The notes: a model not told the origin generated them from the letters alone. Positions 1 to 7,180 are shown, counted from the stretch's first letter. The stretch: 25,683 bases of DNA from Ruminococcaceae bacterium UBA1320 (GCA_002306975.1 DBTI01000169.1:1-25683), one strand, 5' to 3'. Numbers and translations: made by a program.

Positions 1-46
1 TGCAACAAAAAAAATTTCAAGTTTATATAGGGGTATTGTGAATTTT

Positions 47-152
47 TGGGGGCACTGGGGGCAATGGCCTCTAAAGCCGCATAAATACGCCATTTGTCAG
101 CTATTTCTCTGGGGGGCAAAGTGGGGGCACTATGGGGGCACAGTTGGGGGCA
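47..152 (+). repeat. Cluster of six TGGGGGCA direct repeats
   Basis: The octamer TGGGGGCA begins at 47, 56, 122, 133 and 145, and a six-G variant begins at 110. The last four copies start 12, 11 and 12 bases apart, close to one helical turn, so they would face the same side of the DNA. No gene is supported across this stretch. Phased short repeats like these resemble binding sites for a recombinase or another DNA-binding protein, but no such gene is visible here. The function is unknown. Confidence 0.75.
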
Positions 153-182
153 GCCGAAATTATTATCGAATCAACAAGCGAA

Positions 183-223
183 AGCGTTGAACACTACGAT
201 AACAGATCAATGTGTTCAACGCT
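183..223 (-). terminator. 12-bp inverted repeat, possible terminator of the nifX-like operon
   Basis: AGCGTTGAACAC at 183-194 is repeated perfectly inverted at 212-223, around a 17-base loop. It lies 45 bases past the stop codon of the minus-strand NifX-like gene, so it may end that transcript. The following minus-strand bases are only moderately T-rich (TTCGCTTG). An operator or recombination site is an alternative. Confidence 0.45.
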
Positions 224-267
224 ATCATCAATTTTACAAAGTGTGCTTCAGACTTAGCGCACTTTTA

Positions 268-645
268 TTAGTGGCAATGATTTTCGCAATTGCAGCTATG
301 CCCTTCTTCATGCTCGTGATGATCGCAGCTGCCGCCCTGATCAGCTAAGCTGCCGCTGATATAGGCATTGACGGCATCTTCAATATTTCCATCAACACCG
401 GAGATGAGCTTAATTTCGGCTGCGCTCAGCATATTTCTTGCGCCCGCGCCGATACCGCCGCAAATAACTGTGTCGACACCCGCACCTTTTAAAAATCCTG
501 TTAAGGCCGCATGACCGTTCTCACTTGCATCGATTAATTCTTTTCCGGCTATTATGCCGTTTTCAACTGTAAATATGGTAAAAGTAGGGCATTTCCCAAA
601 ATGCTGAAAAATCTGATTGCCTTCTGTTGTTACTGCAATTTTCAT
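268..645 (-). CDS. NifX/NifB-family Fe-Mo cluster-binding-like protein with a Cys/His-rich tail
   Basis: This 125-residue protein matches the small dinitrogenase iron-molybdenum cofactor domain family (NifX/NafY/MTH1175-like), whose members bind or carry Fe-S or Fe-Mo clusters. The fold signatures visible are the opening MKIAVTTEGNQIFQHFGKC and the central DTVICGGIGAGARNML segment. The last 25 residues form a metal-binding tail rich in His and Cys (DHHEHEEGHSCNCENHCH). The start overlaps the stop of the upstream C_GCAxxG_C_C gene (ATGA), so the two are translationally coupled. It is the last gene of the operon. No nitrogenase genes are in view, so a housekeeping role in metal-cluster trafficking is more likely than nitrogen fixation. 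Confidence 0.85.
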   Translation of the reverse strand: MKIAVTTEGNQIFQHFGKCPTFTIFTVENGIIAGKELIDASENGHAALTGFLKGAGVDTVICGGIGAGARNMLSAAEIKLISGVDGNIEDAVNAYISGSLADQGGSCDHHEHEEGHSCNCENHCH

Positions 646-1100
646 GACTTGTGTTCCTCCATATATTCATCTAATATTTTTGCGGCGTCCCTGACAAGCT
701 CTGCACACGGGCGTTTTTTATAATAATCTGCCGTTCTTTCCTGCGGAACCGGGGTTCCTTCAGGTTTTGAAAGTCCGAGCAGATCCTTGCATATAATCGA
801 GCCGTTTTGCTCCTTAAATCTGTAAGCTAAATTCTGAATCAATTTGTAATGGTCTGCTTTTGCTTTCATATCTTTTGGGTCGGAATATCCGTATTTCAAC
901 CCTGCCGCCATGAAAATACCGGACACTGCGCCGCATACCTCGCGCATTCTTCCCATTCCGCCGCCGAAAGAAGATGACAGTTTCAAAGCGGTTTCCATAT
1001 CCATTCCAAGTTCTTCACTGTAAGCTGCAAAGACGGCCTGCGCGCAGTTATAGCCTTCTTTAAACAGAGTCACAGCCTTTTCCTGATGATTATTTTCCAT
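642..1100 (-). CDS. C_GCAxxG_C_C family redox protein
   Basis: This 152-residue protein carries the family pattern: an early Cys in GYNCAQAVFAAY, then the glycine-rich FGGGMGRMREVCGAVSG core with the GCAxxG-like motif, and later Cys residues in ICKDLLG and RPCAEL. The family is common in anaerobes. Its exact reaction is unknown, but it is thought to bind an Fe-S cluster or act in redox chemistry. Its start shares one base with the stop of mrp (TAATG), and its own stop overlaps the start of the NifX-like gene, so all three are tightly coupled. There is no signal peptide or membrane segment, so it should be cytosolic. Confidence 0.88.
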   Translation of the reverse strand: MENNHQEKAVTLFKEGYNCAQAVFAAYSEELGMDMETALKLSSSFGGGMGRMREVCGAVSGIFMAAGLKYGYSDPKDMKAKADHYKLIQNLAYRFKEQNGSIICKDLLGLSKPEGTPVPQERTADYYKKRPCAELVRDAAKILDEYMEEHKS

Positions 1101-1969
1101 TACGCCTCACCAGCCGGCAACTTTTTTTCAATCGTGTCGACCGCCTCGTTTAAATAATCCACGTCAGCCCGCTCAATGGCACCTTCGTCGCACAACGCAG
1201 CGAGTTTTGAATCAATCGGCATCCGTCCGAGAACCGCAAGCCCCATATCCGCGGCAACATGCGGCAGCTTGCTTTTGCCGAAAATCTCTTCCTTTTTGCC
1301 GCAGTCCGGGCATTTGTAGTAACTCATGTTTTCGACAAGGCCAAGCACGGGAACATTCATCATTTTCGCCATATTCGCGGCTTTTTTCACGATAAGTGAG
1401 ACAAGATCCTGCGGAGACGTTACCACTACGATACCGTCAACCGGCAGAGACTGGAACACAGTCAAAGGAACGTCGCCTGTTCCCGGAGGCATATCGACAA
1501 ACATATAATCGACTTCGTTCCAGACAACGTCCGTCCAAAACTGTTTTACCGTGCCGGCAATCAGCGGCCCACGCCATATAACCGGAGCATCCTCACTGTC
1601 AATGAGCAGATTGATCGACATGATGCTGATATCGCCGTGCGTTTTTTTGGGGAAAATACCAAGCTCGCTGCCTTCGGCTCTCCCCGTGACGCCGAACATC
1701 TTTGGAATGGACGGCCCCGTAATGTCCGCGTCAAGAACAGCCGTTTTATAACCCTTCCGGCTGAACATTGTGGCGAGCAGAGACGTTATAAGCGACTTTC
1801 CTACGCCGCCCTTGCCGCTGACTATGCCGATCACACGGCGAACATGGCTGAGTTTGTTAAGATCAGCGCTAAATTCATCTTGTTTATTGTTCTCTTTTGC
1901 GCCGTTCCCGCAGCTCTGATTGCAGCCTTCGCCGCAGGAAGTTCCGTTGCAGTTGCATTCTTCACTCAT
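1100..1969 (-). CDS. mrp: Mrp/NBP35-type P-loop ATPase, Fe-S cluster carrier
   Basis: This is an ApbC/Mrp/NBP35-class ATPase of 289 residues that assembles and hands over [4Fe-4S] clusters in the cytosol. The deviant Walker A motif GKGGVGKS is at residues 52-59, followed by the family segments LDADITGPS and VDMPPGTGDVPLT, and by a CPDCGKK pair near residue 220 that bridges the cluster at the dimer interface. The N-terminus has five Cys residues within 20 (C5, C7, C12, C16, C20), an NBP35-like extra cluster site. I chose the ATG at 1969 because GAGGTG lies six bases upstream. A GTG three codons earlier would overlap that ribosome binding site. It is the first gene after an AT-rich palindrome that may be its operator. 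Confidence 0.92.
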   Translation of the reverse strand: MSEECNCNGTSCGEGCNQSCGNGAKENNKQDEFSADLNKLSHVRRVIGIVSGKGGVGKSLITSLLATMFSRKGYKTAVLDADITGPSIPKMFGVTGRAEGSELGIFPKKTHGDISIMSINLLIDSEDAPVIWRGPLIAGTVKQFWTDVVWNEVDYMFVDMPPGTGDVPLTVFQSLPVDGIVVVTSPQDLVSLIVKKAANMAKMMNVPVLGLVENMSYYKCPDCGKKEEIFGKSKLPHVAADMGLAVLGRMPIDSKLAALCDEGAIERADVDYLNEAVDTIEKKLPAGEA

Positions 1970-1996
1970 TGCTAACACCTCAATATTTATTTTGAT

Positions 1997-2037
1997 ATTA
2001 TATATAATAATTTATTTAACTTATAGTTAAATAAATT
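1997..2037 (-). promoter_or_regulatory. Perfect AT-rich palindrome and -10 box ahead of mrp
   Basis: AATTTATTTAAC (2009-2020) and GTTAAATAAATT (2026-2037) form a perfect 12-bp inverted repeat around TTATA. On the minus strand a TATAAT box (1997-2002) follows, but no good -35 lies 17 bases from it. The palindrome occupies the -35 and spacer area, as expected for an activator site, and the neighbouring MerR protein is the natural candidate. Confidence 0.55.
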
Positions 2038-2042
2038 CAAGT

Positions 2043-2498
2043 CTATTTTTCCTCGGATAGTTTGTCTAATGGAGACTGTGAATGTTCGGAACATCCATTG
2101 CAGCCTTTGCAAATGTGCATCATATCGCAATTATGACAGAATTCCGATTTATCTGATGGAGATAGGCAGAAAGTCCCCTCCTGCTTCCAGCAAGGCTTCG
2201 ATTCATTGACAGAGACTTTGCTGTTCTTTGAAGCGCCTCCCTTGCAAAAACGATGGTACCAGCAGGAGTACATGGATATGACCTGCCGCACCCCGGCTAT
2301 ATTAAGGCCCTTTTCATCCATCAAGCTCTTAATAAACTTAAGCCGCTTTAGGTCGTTGTTGGAGTATTTTCGCTGATAGCCATTTCGGTCAGGTTTTATA
2401 AGATCGTTGCGTTCCCAGACACGGAGTGTTTCCGGATGCTCTTCGAGGAGCTCCGCCACCGTGCCGATCGTATATAGGCCTTTTTCTTCATCCAGCAT
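2043..2498 (-). CDS. MerR-family regulator with a nine-cysteine C-terminal region
   Basis: The N-terminal 75 residues form a MerR winged helix (YTIGTVAELLEEHPETLRVWERNDLI, then the NGYQRKYSNNDLKRL wing). The remainder lacks the usual dimer coiled coil and effector domain and instead holds nine Cys: CWYHRFC, KPC, TFC, FCHNC, and CKGCNGC. This arrangement suggests direct sensing of a metal, an Fe-S cluster or redox state. I place the start at 2498 because AGGTG sits five bases upstream; an earlier in-frame ATG at 2513 would overlap that site. It stands just upstream of the mrp operon with its own TTGAAG/TATAAT promoter, so it probably controls that operon and perhaps itself. Confidence 0.85.
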   Translation of the reverse strand: MLDEEKGLYTIGTVAELLEEHPETLRVWERNDLIKPDRNGYQRKYSNNDLKRLKFIKSLMDEKGLNIAGVRQVISMYSCWYHRFCKGGASKNSKVSVNESKPCWKQEGTFCLSPSDKSEFCHNCDMMHICKGCNGCSEHSQSPLDKLSEEK

Positions 2499-2531
2499 GA
2501 TATCACCTGTCATTCATAAACTTCACAACTA

Positions 2532-2560
2532 ATTATAGACATAATGGCGTTGCTCTTCAA
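2532..2560 (-). promoter_or_regulatory. Sigma-A type promoter for merR
   Basis: Read on the minus strand, TTGAAG (2555-2560), a 17-base spacer and TATAAT (2532-2537) form a near-consensus promoter 34 bases upstream of the merR start. It separates merR from the modD gene that ends at 2577. Confidence 0.75.
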
Positions 2561-2576
2561 CTTTTGTATCAGATGA

Positions 2577-3422
2577 TTAATGTGCTTTATCTATTTTAAC
2601 GCTTATATCAATCGGCTTCCCGAAATATACAGAGGATGTGGATAAGGCATCAACACCTGTTGCCGCGTACTCTTTCACGTTATCTTCCGTTATGCCACCT
2701 GTGGCAATGATTTTAACATTCGGATTAATGGTGCGGATTTCCTCCACAATATTTTTGAGTGCCTCTGGCGGCAGTTTATCAAGCTGGATGCCGTCCACTC
2801 CCGCCTTTGAAAGCAGTTTGGCATCTTGGAGTGTATCAATCTCAACGATAATTGATTTATCACAAGCACGCTGCTTTATTTCCTGATAGTTGCGTAAAAA
2901 CGGTTCGAGCCCGCCAACAAAATTCAGGTGCTGCTTAAAAACCAATATGGTTTCCGATAATCCCAAACGATGCGGCATTACGCCTGCGGCAAGCACCGCC
3001 TTGACGCTGAGTTCCTTTGTGCCGGGAAACAGCTTTCGTGTCGATAGCAGTTCAACAGCAGGATTAACCGATTTTATCGCATCCAGAAGCTTTTTTGTCC
3101 GCGTGGCGATTCCTGAACTGTATTCGATGATATTCATGGAAAGCCTCCATGCGGTATGCAAACTTTCGGCAAGGCCTTTTGCCGAAAGGAACGTTTCACC
3201 CTTGCATATCCATGTACCCGACGGCTTTGATTCTGTTGGTTCTATTCCAAGCTTTACAAAAATGCGGCAAACCTCTTCTGTACCGCACAGGACGGCGTCT
3301 TCCCTTGTCGTGAAACTAATAACGCCTTCTTCTTGACCTATGCTAAGCAGCGTCGTTGTTAAGTCAAAATAAGGGACGTCTTCTTTTATAAATTTATCAA
3401 TGGTTTCATCCGCAATATACAT
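2577..3422 (-). CDS. modD: ModD, NadC-like phosphoribosyltransferase homologue
   Basis: This 281-residue protein is a paralogue of quinolinate phosphoribosyltransferase (NadC). DLTT near residue 20, TRKLFPGTKE (R129, K130), PHRLGLSET (H151, R152), VEIDT (E194), GIQLDKL (D215) and IIATGGI follow the NadC order. PGTKELSVKAVLAAGVMPHR and LVFKQH (where NadC has a Lys-Asp pair) are the hallmarks of ModD, found with molybdenum genes but of unproven activity. Changed substrate residues suggest a nucleotide other than quinolinate. The gene starts with a GGAG ribosome binding site 13 bases past the DUF89 gene and is last in its operon. No molybdate ABC transporter is in the window. Confidence 0.85.
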   Translation of the reverse strand: MYIADETIDKFIKEDVPYFDLTTTLLSIGQEEGVISFTTREDAVLCGTEEVCRIFVKLGIEPTESKPSGTWICKGETFLSAKGLAESLHTAWRLSMNIIEYSSGIATRTKKLLDAIKSVNPAVELLSTRKLFPGTKELSVKAVLAAGVMPHRLGLSETILVFKQHLNFVGGLEPFLRNYQEIKQRACDKSIIVEIDTLQDAKLLSKAGVDGIQLDKLPPEALKNIVEEIRTINPNVKIIATGGITEDNVKEYAATGVDALSTSSVYFGKPIDISVKIDKAH

Positions 3423-3435
3423 GACGTATTCTCCA

Positions 3436-4320
3436 TCAATCTTTAAATTTTAAGAATTTTTCGTTTGCGAATACTCCGGAAAACTGTGGCAATTGAAACC
3501 GCCGTACAAACAGATCACATTTGCACAGAAAAATATAATAGATATTTTTCCCGCAGCCATACAGGGTTTCAAAGTTGCCCTGACCTTTTGAAATAATCAG
3601 ATCGGCATTTTCTATTGCTTTTTTTGCGTCCTCACCGATTTTGTCAAGCTGCGTTCCCGGAATATCGGTGCCATTGTCAAAAACAGGAACAACTTTGTCG
3701 AGCCCGACTTCTTTCGCGTCGGTAAGTGTGACATCGTTGAACACCGGTACTCCTCTTACAATGGCTGTGATTTGGAGATTCGGATATTTAGCTTTTATGG
3801 TTTTTATAAACAACTTGTCAAAAACGATTTCACCGGCGTTATCGAGCAAATAAACAAGGTTTTTTGAACTGCTTAACTCCCGGCAAAAAGAGGTGTATAA
3901 AGACTGGTCAATATTTTGAGCTTTTGCAGTCCTGATCAACTCGTTAAGCTTTTTCGAATCAATCGTATCCATCGCGGCAAAGTCAATAAAATTTCCGACC
4001 ATGGCATAACGGAGCGCAGAAAGAAGTGGATCGTCATCACTGTTAATCTTTTTTTCAATTGTGTCTTCAAGACCAAGCATTAACTTATTATATTTAGTTT
4101 TCAGTTCGGAATAATCTTCTGTAGAGCCGAATTCACTAAGCAATAAATCATTTACGCACTTGCTCAGGTATGGCGCGGTGACATCTTCTTTACTTTCACC
4201 AATCAGGCTGAAAACATTCTTCATAAATATTAGCTTTTGGTTCTGGTCGGAATTCAGCTTCTCACAGCGCTCATCGGCTTTTTGAATGATACAGTAAATA
4301 CAGTCAAGATTTGTTTTCAT
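3436..4320 (-). CDS. ARMT1/DUF89-family metal-dependent phosphatase-like protein
   Basis: This 294-residue protein belongs to the DUF89/ARMT1 group of damage-control phosphatases. It has the N-terminal DCIYCIIQKA Cys pair of the bacterial/archaeal branch, the LLDNAGEIVFD metal/phosphate motif, VRGVPVFNDVT, and the ISKGQGNFETL segment. Family members remove phosphate from reactive or misplaced sugar phosphates and related metabolites using Mn, Ni or Co. The second ATG (4320) is the better start because GGAG lies six bases upstream, inside the codons of a first ATG at 4332. It sits between a flavin reductase and ModD in one operon, hinting at cleanup or synthesis of a nucleotide cofactor. This role is inferred. 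Confidence 0.85.
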   Translation of the reverse strand: MKTNLDCIYCIIQKADERCEKLNSDQNQKLIFMKNVFSLIGESKEDVTAPYLSKCVNDLLLSEFGSTEDYSELKTKYNKLMLGLEDTIEKKINSDDDPLLSALRYAMVGNFIDFAAMDTIDSKKLNELIRTAKAQNIDQSLYTSFCRELSSSKNLVYLLDNAGEIVFDKLFIKTIKAKYPNLQITAIVRGVPVFNDVTLTDAKEVGLDKVVPVFDNGTDIPGTQLDKIGEDAKKAIENADLIISKGQGNFETLYGCGKNIYYIFLCKCDLFVRRFQLPQFSGVFANEKFLKFKD

Positions 4321-4361
4321 TGTATTCTCCATGTCCAGTATTATTTTAGCAGATACAGTGA

Positions 4362-4853
4362 CTATAGCAGATTTATTCTTGTAAAATCAATTTCGCCTTT
4401 TTCATTGATCAAATCTGAATTCGCATGTACAACTTCAACTTTACCTACAAACATTTCATGTGATCCGGTTACAATGGAATCAACAACTGTACATTCGATA
4501 TTAACTGGGCAGTCTGTAAGCAGCGGTGCATTGACTTTTTCCCCATCCGCGACCGAGGCACCCAATTTGGCAAGTTTGTCTTCATCTCTGCCGCTATAGC
4601 TTCCAAGATAATCAAACATAGCTTTTTGATCATCACTTACAAGATTTACGACAAAACACCCTGTGTCTTTAATCATGTGATAGGAAAAGCGTGAGGGTAC
4701 AATACCAACCATGACCATAGGAGGAGCATAACTGCAATTGCTGCAATATGCAACCGCAAGAGCGTTATTTTTACCGCTTTTATCCCTGCAGGAAACAAGA
4801 ACCTTCGGGGCAGGCTGAAGACATGATTTGATATTGACGATGTCTTTCTTCAT
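4362..4853 (-). CDS. Flavin reductase-like FMN-binding split-barrel protein
   Basis: This 163-residue protein fits the flavin reductase-like domain family, which binds FMN in a split barrel and reduces flavin or a small electron carrier. Visible family features are the NALAVAYCSNCSYAPPMVMVG strand region, SRFSYHMIKDTGCFVVNL, the KLAKLGASVADGEKVNAPLL segment, and the terminal HMFVGKVE-like strand (EMFVGKVEVVHA). It starts the operon that continues into the DUF89 and modD genes, 41 bases apart, and has an excellent promoter upstream. GGAGG lies seven bases before the ATG. The partner oxidoreductase is not known. Confidence 0.85.
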   Translation of the reverse strand: MKKDIVNIKSCLQPAPKVLVSCRDKSGKNNALAVAYCSNCSYAPPMVMVGIVPSRFSYHMIKDTGCFVVNLVSDDQKAMFDYLGSYSGRDEDKLAKLGASVADGEKVNAPLLTDCPVNIECTVVDSIVTGSHEMFVGKVEVVHANSDLINEKGEIDFTRINLL

Positions 4854-4891
4854 GAATAAGCCTCCATAGTTAAGAATTTATATTAATAAAT

Positions 4892-4920
4892 ATTATATAC
4901 TACAATTGATTAAACTTCAA
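4892..4920 (-). promoter_or_regulatory. Promoter of the flavin reductase - DUF89 - modD operon
   Basis: On the minus strand TTGAAG (4915-4920) and TATAAT (4892-4897) are separated by exactly 17 bases, 38 bases upstream of the start codon. The -35 hexamer is identical to that of the merR promoter. Confidence 0.8.
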
Positions 4921-5000
4921 TAAAAAATTATAAGTGATAAAATCATAGCTTTTTCCGTGGTCAACGGTCTTATCTTTAGCATTTAACCATCATTTTCAAA

Positions 5001-5075
5001 TTAGCATGGACGGTATATAAAGGGTGAGATTCCAGTCGGGTCCTTGCCTATGATGATTATATCGTATTGCTTCAC
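5001..5075 (-). pseudogene. Fossil N-terminus of an FAD-dependent oxidoreductase
   Basis: A GTG at 5075 opens 24 codons that read VKQYDIIIIGKDPTGISPF and end at a TAA at 5001. YDIIIIG-x-x-P-x-GIS is the first beta strand and dinucleotide loop of thioredoxin-reductase-like flavoproteins, normally YDIIIIGGGPAGIS. The loop here is degraded (GKDPTG) and the remaining 300 or so residues are missing. It lies directly downstream of the methyltransferase gene on the same strand, which suggests that the operon once continued with a flavoprotein. Confidence 0.55.
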
Positions 5076-5082
5076 TCGATTC

Positions 5083-5664
5083 TTACTGTCCTTGCTTTTT
5101 TGCTGTGACGGCATAAAAAGCCCCACTGATATCCATATTCTGAATACCGGTTAAACGTGTGGTATTAAATAATTCTTCCACATTCGTTCTTGACAGTCTG
5201 TGGCTCATCGGCGGACCGAAATTTGTATTGGTTTCATTAAACTCAATTACTGCAATCGTTCCGCCACTGTGGCAGATACGGGCTGCTTCAGCCAATAAGC
5301 GCAGCTTGTCATCAACCTCGTGCAATACTGTACATAGGAGAACAAAGTCGGCTATTTCATCATCAAGCCTGAAATCATATTCCTCTGACTTAACAGGGAT
5401 GATGTTTTGCAGGTTTTCTTTTTCGGCCTGAGATATCACTTCATTCAGCATTTCCTTAGAGATATCAATGGCATATATTTTTGTGCCTTTTACGGAAAGT
5501 TCGGCTGCCGGTAGGGTAAACAGGCCGGTACCGCAGCCTATATCTGCCATGGTATCGACCTTTTTATATCCAAGCCTTATCAAAGTTTCACGCGGTGTGA
5601 GAAGCTTTCGGCGTTCCTCGCTATTCAGCTTTTTTCGTGCTGTAACGTCAAATTTGTGTGCCAT
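5083..5664 (-). CDS. Class I SAM-dependent methyltransferase
   Basis: This 193-residue protein has a Rossmann-type methyltransferase core: motif I ADIGCGTGLFTLPAA, the acidic strand end IYAIDISKEML that binds the SAM ribose, LLCTVLHEVD for motif II/III, and GGTIAVIEFN. The opening AHKFDVTARKKLNSEERRKLL, with helix and basic residues, resembles small methyltransferases acting on metabolites or metalloid compounds; the substrate cannot be told. I start at the ATG at 5664 since GGAG lies six bases upstream, rather than at 5676. It is the last intact gene in the ferredoxin, ccdA, tlpA operon, 42 bases after tlpA. Confidence 0.85.
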   Translation of the reverse strand: MAHKFDVTARKKLNSEERRKLLTPRETLIRLGYKKVDTMADIGCGTGLFTLPAAELSVKGTKIYAIDISKEMLNEVISQAEKENLQNIIPVKSEEYDFRLDDEIADFVLLCTVLHEVDDKLRLLAEAARICHSGGTIAVIEFNETNTNFGPPMSHRLSRTNVEELFNTTRLTGIQNMDISGAFYAVTAKKQGQ

Positions 5665-5706
5665 GTTAATCTCCATCCCACCGATTTTCGGCGAAGCTCT
5701 ATTTTA

Positions 5707-6267
5707 TCATTTTATAATGGCTTCAATATTTTTCTTCATGGTTGCTGCGTCGATCATGCCTTCATACGAATTTACAACATTTCCGTCTTTATCAATAAAG
5801 ATAGAATCCGGAATTGATGAGATTCCATACGTGTTCGCTGCATTCGATTTTACATCTAAATATGCAGGAAATGTGTAATTGCTGTCTTTGAGAAATTGTT
5901 TTGCCGTTGCGGTCGTTTCACGGCTGCCGTCAGTCATATTCACCATCATGAAAACGACGCCTTTACTGCTGTACTGCTGATACATTTTTTCATAATCCGG
6001 CATTTCTGCCTTGCAGGGAGGACACCAGCTTGCCCAGAAGTTTAGTACCACCGGTTTTCCCTTAAAATCAGAAAGTGAAACGTTATTGCCGTTTGTATCC
6101 TGCACGGTAAAATCCGGCGCTGATGTTTTTGATGTCTGTGAAGAGGAGACGGCAGAAGTCTGCTCTGGTTTTACCTTTTTTGACAGCAAATTGTACCCCA
6201 CCACGGCGAGTATGAGCAGCAGCGCAAAGGCAGCGATACCAATAATTATTTTTGCTCTTTTATCCAT
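5707..6267 (-). CDS. TlpA/ResA-family membrane-anchored thiol-disulfide oxidoreductase
   Basis: This 186-residue protein has an uncleaved N-terminal membrane anchor (residues 6-28), a Ser/Thr-rich linker, and an extracytoplasmic thioredoxin fold. The active site WCPPC is at residues 81-85, within NFWASWCPPCKAEMP, and the cis-proline loop is in SSIPDSIFIDKDGNVV. Such proteins reduce disulfides outside the membrane, for example in cytochrome c maturation or protein repair, using electrons passed by CcdA. The ccdA gene lies immediately upstream, 22 bases away, so the pair forms a complete thiol relay. AAGGAG precedes the ATG by six bases. Confidence 0.93.
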   Translation of the reverse strand: MDKRAKIIIGIAAFALLLILAVVGYNLLSKKVKPEQTSAVSSSQTSKTSAPDFTVQDTNGNNVSLSDFKGKPVVLNFWASWCPPCKAEMPDYEKMYQQYSSKGVVFMMVNMTDGSRETTATAKQFLKDSNYTFPAYLDVKSNAANTYGISSIPDSIFIDKDGNVVNSYEGMIDAATMKKNIEAIIK

Positions 6268-6289
6268 AAAATACTCCTTGATCGAAATC

Positions 6290-6973
6290 CTATCGGAATG
6301 TCAAAATCGATAAAAATGCGTTCAACCGGCCGAACATCATCAGAACGCCGACCAAAATCAGCAATAAGCCTGAAATGATGCTGATGACCTTGTAATGACG
6401 TTTGATCGCGTCAAACGTCTGTTTGAGGCTGTCGATCAATACGGCTGAAATCACAAACGGGATTCCAAGACCCAATGAGAACAAAAGGAGCATCATAATT
6501 CCCTTGAATGCTTCATGAGAATTTGCCGCGAGCATCAGCGCCGAGCCAAGGAATGCGCCCACACACGGTGTCCAGCCAATGGAGAACACTATGCCCAACA
6601 GTACAGAGGAAATGAAGTGAAAAGATTTTACCTTCATGTGAATCCGAAGGGTACGGCTTAAAAAACCGATCTTAATGACGCTCATGAAATTCAGGCCAAA
6701 CAATATCAGGATCAGACCGCCGATAACATTGAATATAATCTGGTTCTGCCGCACAAATATTCCAAACGTTCCGGCGGCGGCTCCAAGCAGAAGGAACACA
6801 ATAGTGAAGCCAAATACAAATCCGATAGCGTTAATTAGTGTGCGCTGTTTTCGCTTGTTTTGATCCGACGCTTCACCGCCTGCAAAATAGGAGATATAAA
6901 TCGGCAGCATAGGCAGAAGGCACGGAGAGACAAAGGTAATGATTCCTTCTATAAATGACAAAAGATAATCCAT
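6290..6973 (-). CDS. ccdA: CcdA-type transmembrane thiol-reducing protein
   Basis: This 227-residue, six-helix membrane protein moves reducing equivalents across the cytoplasmic membrane. Both redox Cys are present: the first in FVSPCLLPMLPIY (C18) and the second in SIGWTPCVGAFLGSAL. The PIYISYFAGG and NFMSVIKIGFLSR segments are also typical. The ATG at 6973 is preceded by GAGGTG at six bases; a GTG three codons upstream would fall in that site. It feeds the neighbouring TlpA protein. The preceding ferredoxin gene suggests that electrons may arrive from ferredoxin rather than from a classical thioredoxin, which is an inference. Confidence 0.93.
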   Translation of the reverse strand: MDYLLSFIEGIITFVSPCLLPMLPIYISYFAGGEASDQNKRKQRTLINAIGFVFGFTIVFLLLGAAAGTFGIFVRQNQIIFNVIGGLILILFGLNFMSVIKIGFLSRTLRIHMKVKSFHFISSVLLGIVFSIGWTPCVGAFLGSALMLAANSHEAFKGIMMLLLFSLGLGIPFVISAVLIDSLKQTFDAIKRHYKVISIISGLLLILVGVLMMFGRLNAFLSILTFR

Positions 6974-6997
6974 GAACTTCACCTCTTATTGCTTTTA

Positions 6998-7180
6998 TCA
7001 GGCTTCTTTTATAGCGCCCATCGGGCAGTAACGTACACATTTTTTGCAGTTGATACACTTGCTTTCGTCCACAGTTGGGGCGTCAAATTCTTTTTGAATC
7101 AATGCGCCAACCGGGCATACCCTTACAGAAGGGCAGGGATGATTCTGGGGGCATCTTTCCTTATCAACAATAACAGCCAT
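6998..7180 (-). CDS. Short ferredoxin with seven cysteines
   Basis: This 60-residue protein is a bacterial-type ferredoxin. The C-terminal half has CxxCxxC plus CP (C42, C45, C48, C52). The N-terminal half is unusual: C10, C16 and C22-P are spaced by five residues, giving seven Cys in place of eight. It could therefore hold one [4Fe-4S] cluster and one three-iron or altered cluster. The reading frame is open for 33 codons further upstream, but the ATG at 7180 has GAGGTG six bases before it. It leads the operon with ccdA and tlpA, suggesting it supplies low-potential electrons to the membrane thiol relay. Confidence 0.9.
   Translation of the reverse strand: MAVIVDKERCPQNHPCPSVRVCPVGALIQKEFDAPTVDESKCINCKKCVRYCPMGAIKEA

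Noticed and set aside
94..348. 84-codon plus-strand ORF
   Set aside because: It has no ribosome binding site, crosses the G-rich repeats, and overlaps the end of the well-supported NifX-like gene on the other strand.
268..645. True nitrogenase NifX
   Set aside because: No nif structural genes are in the window, and the domain is widespread in non-fixing anaerobes.
1637..1975. 112-codon plus-strand ORF
   Set aside because: It is antisense to mrp and has no family features, and mrp carries full ATPase motifs.
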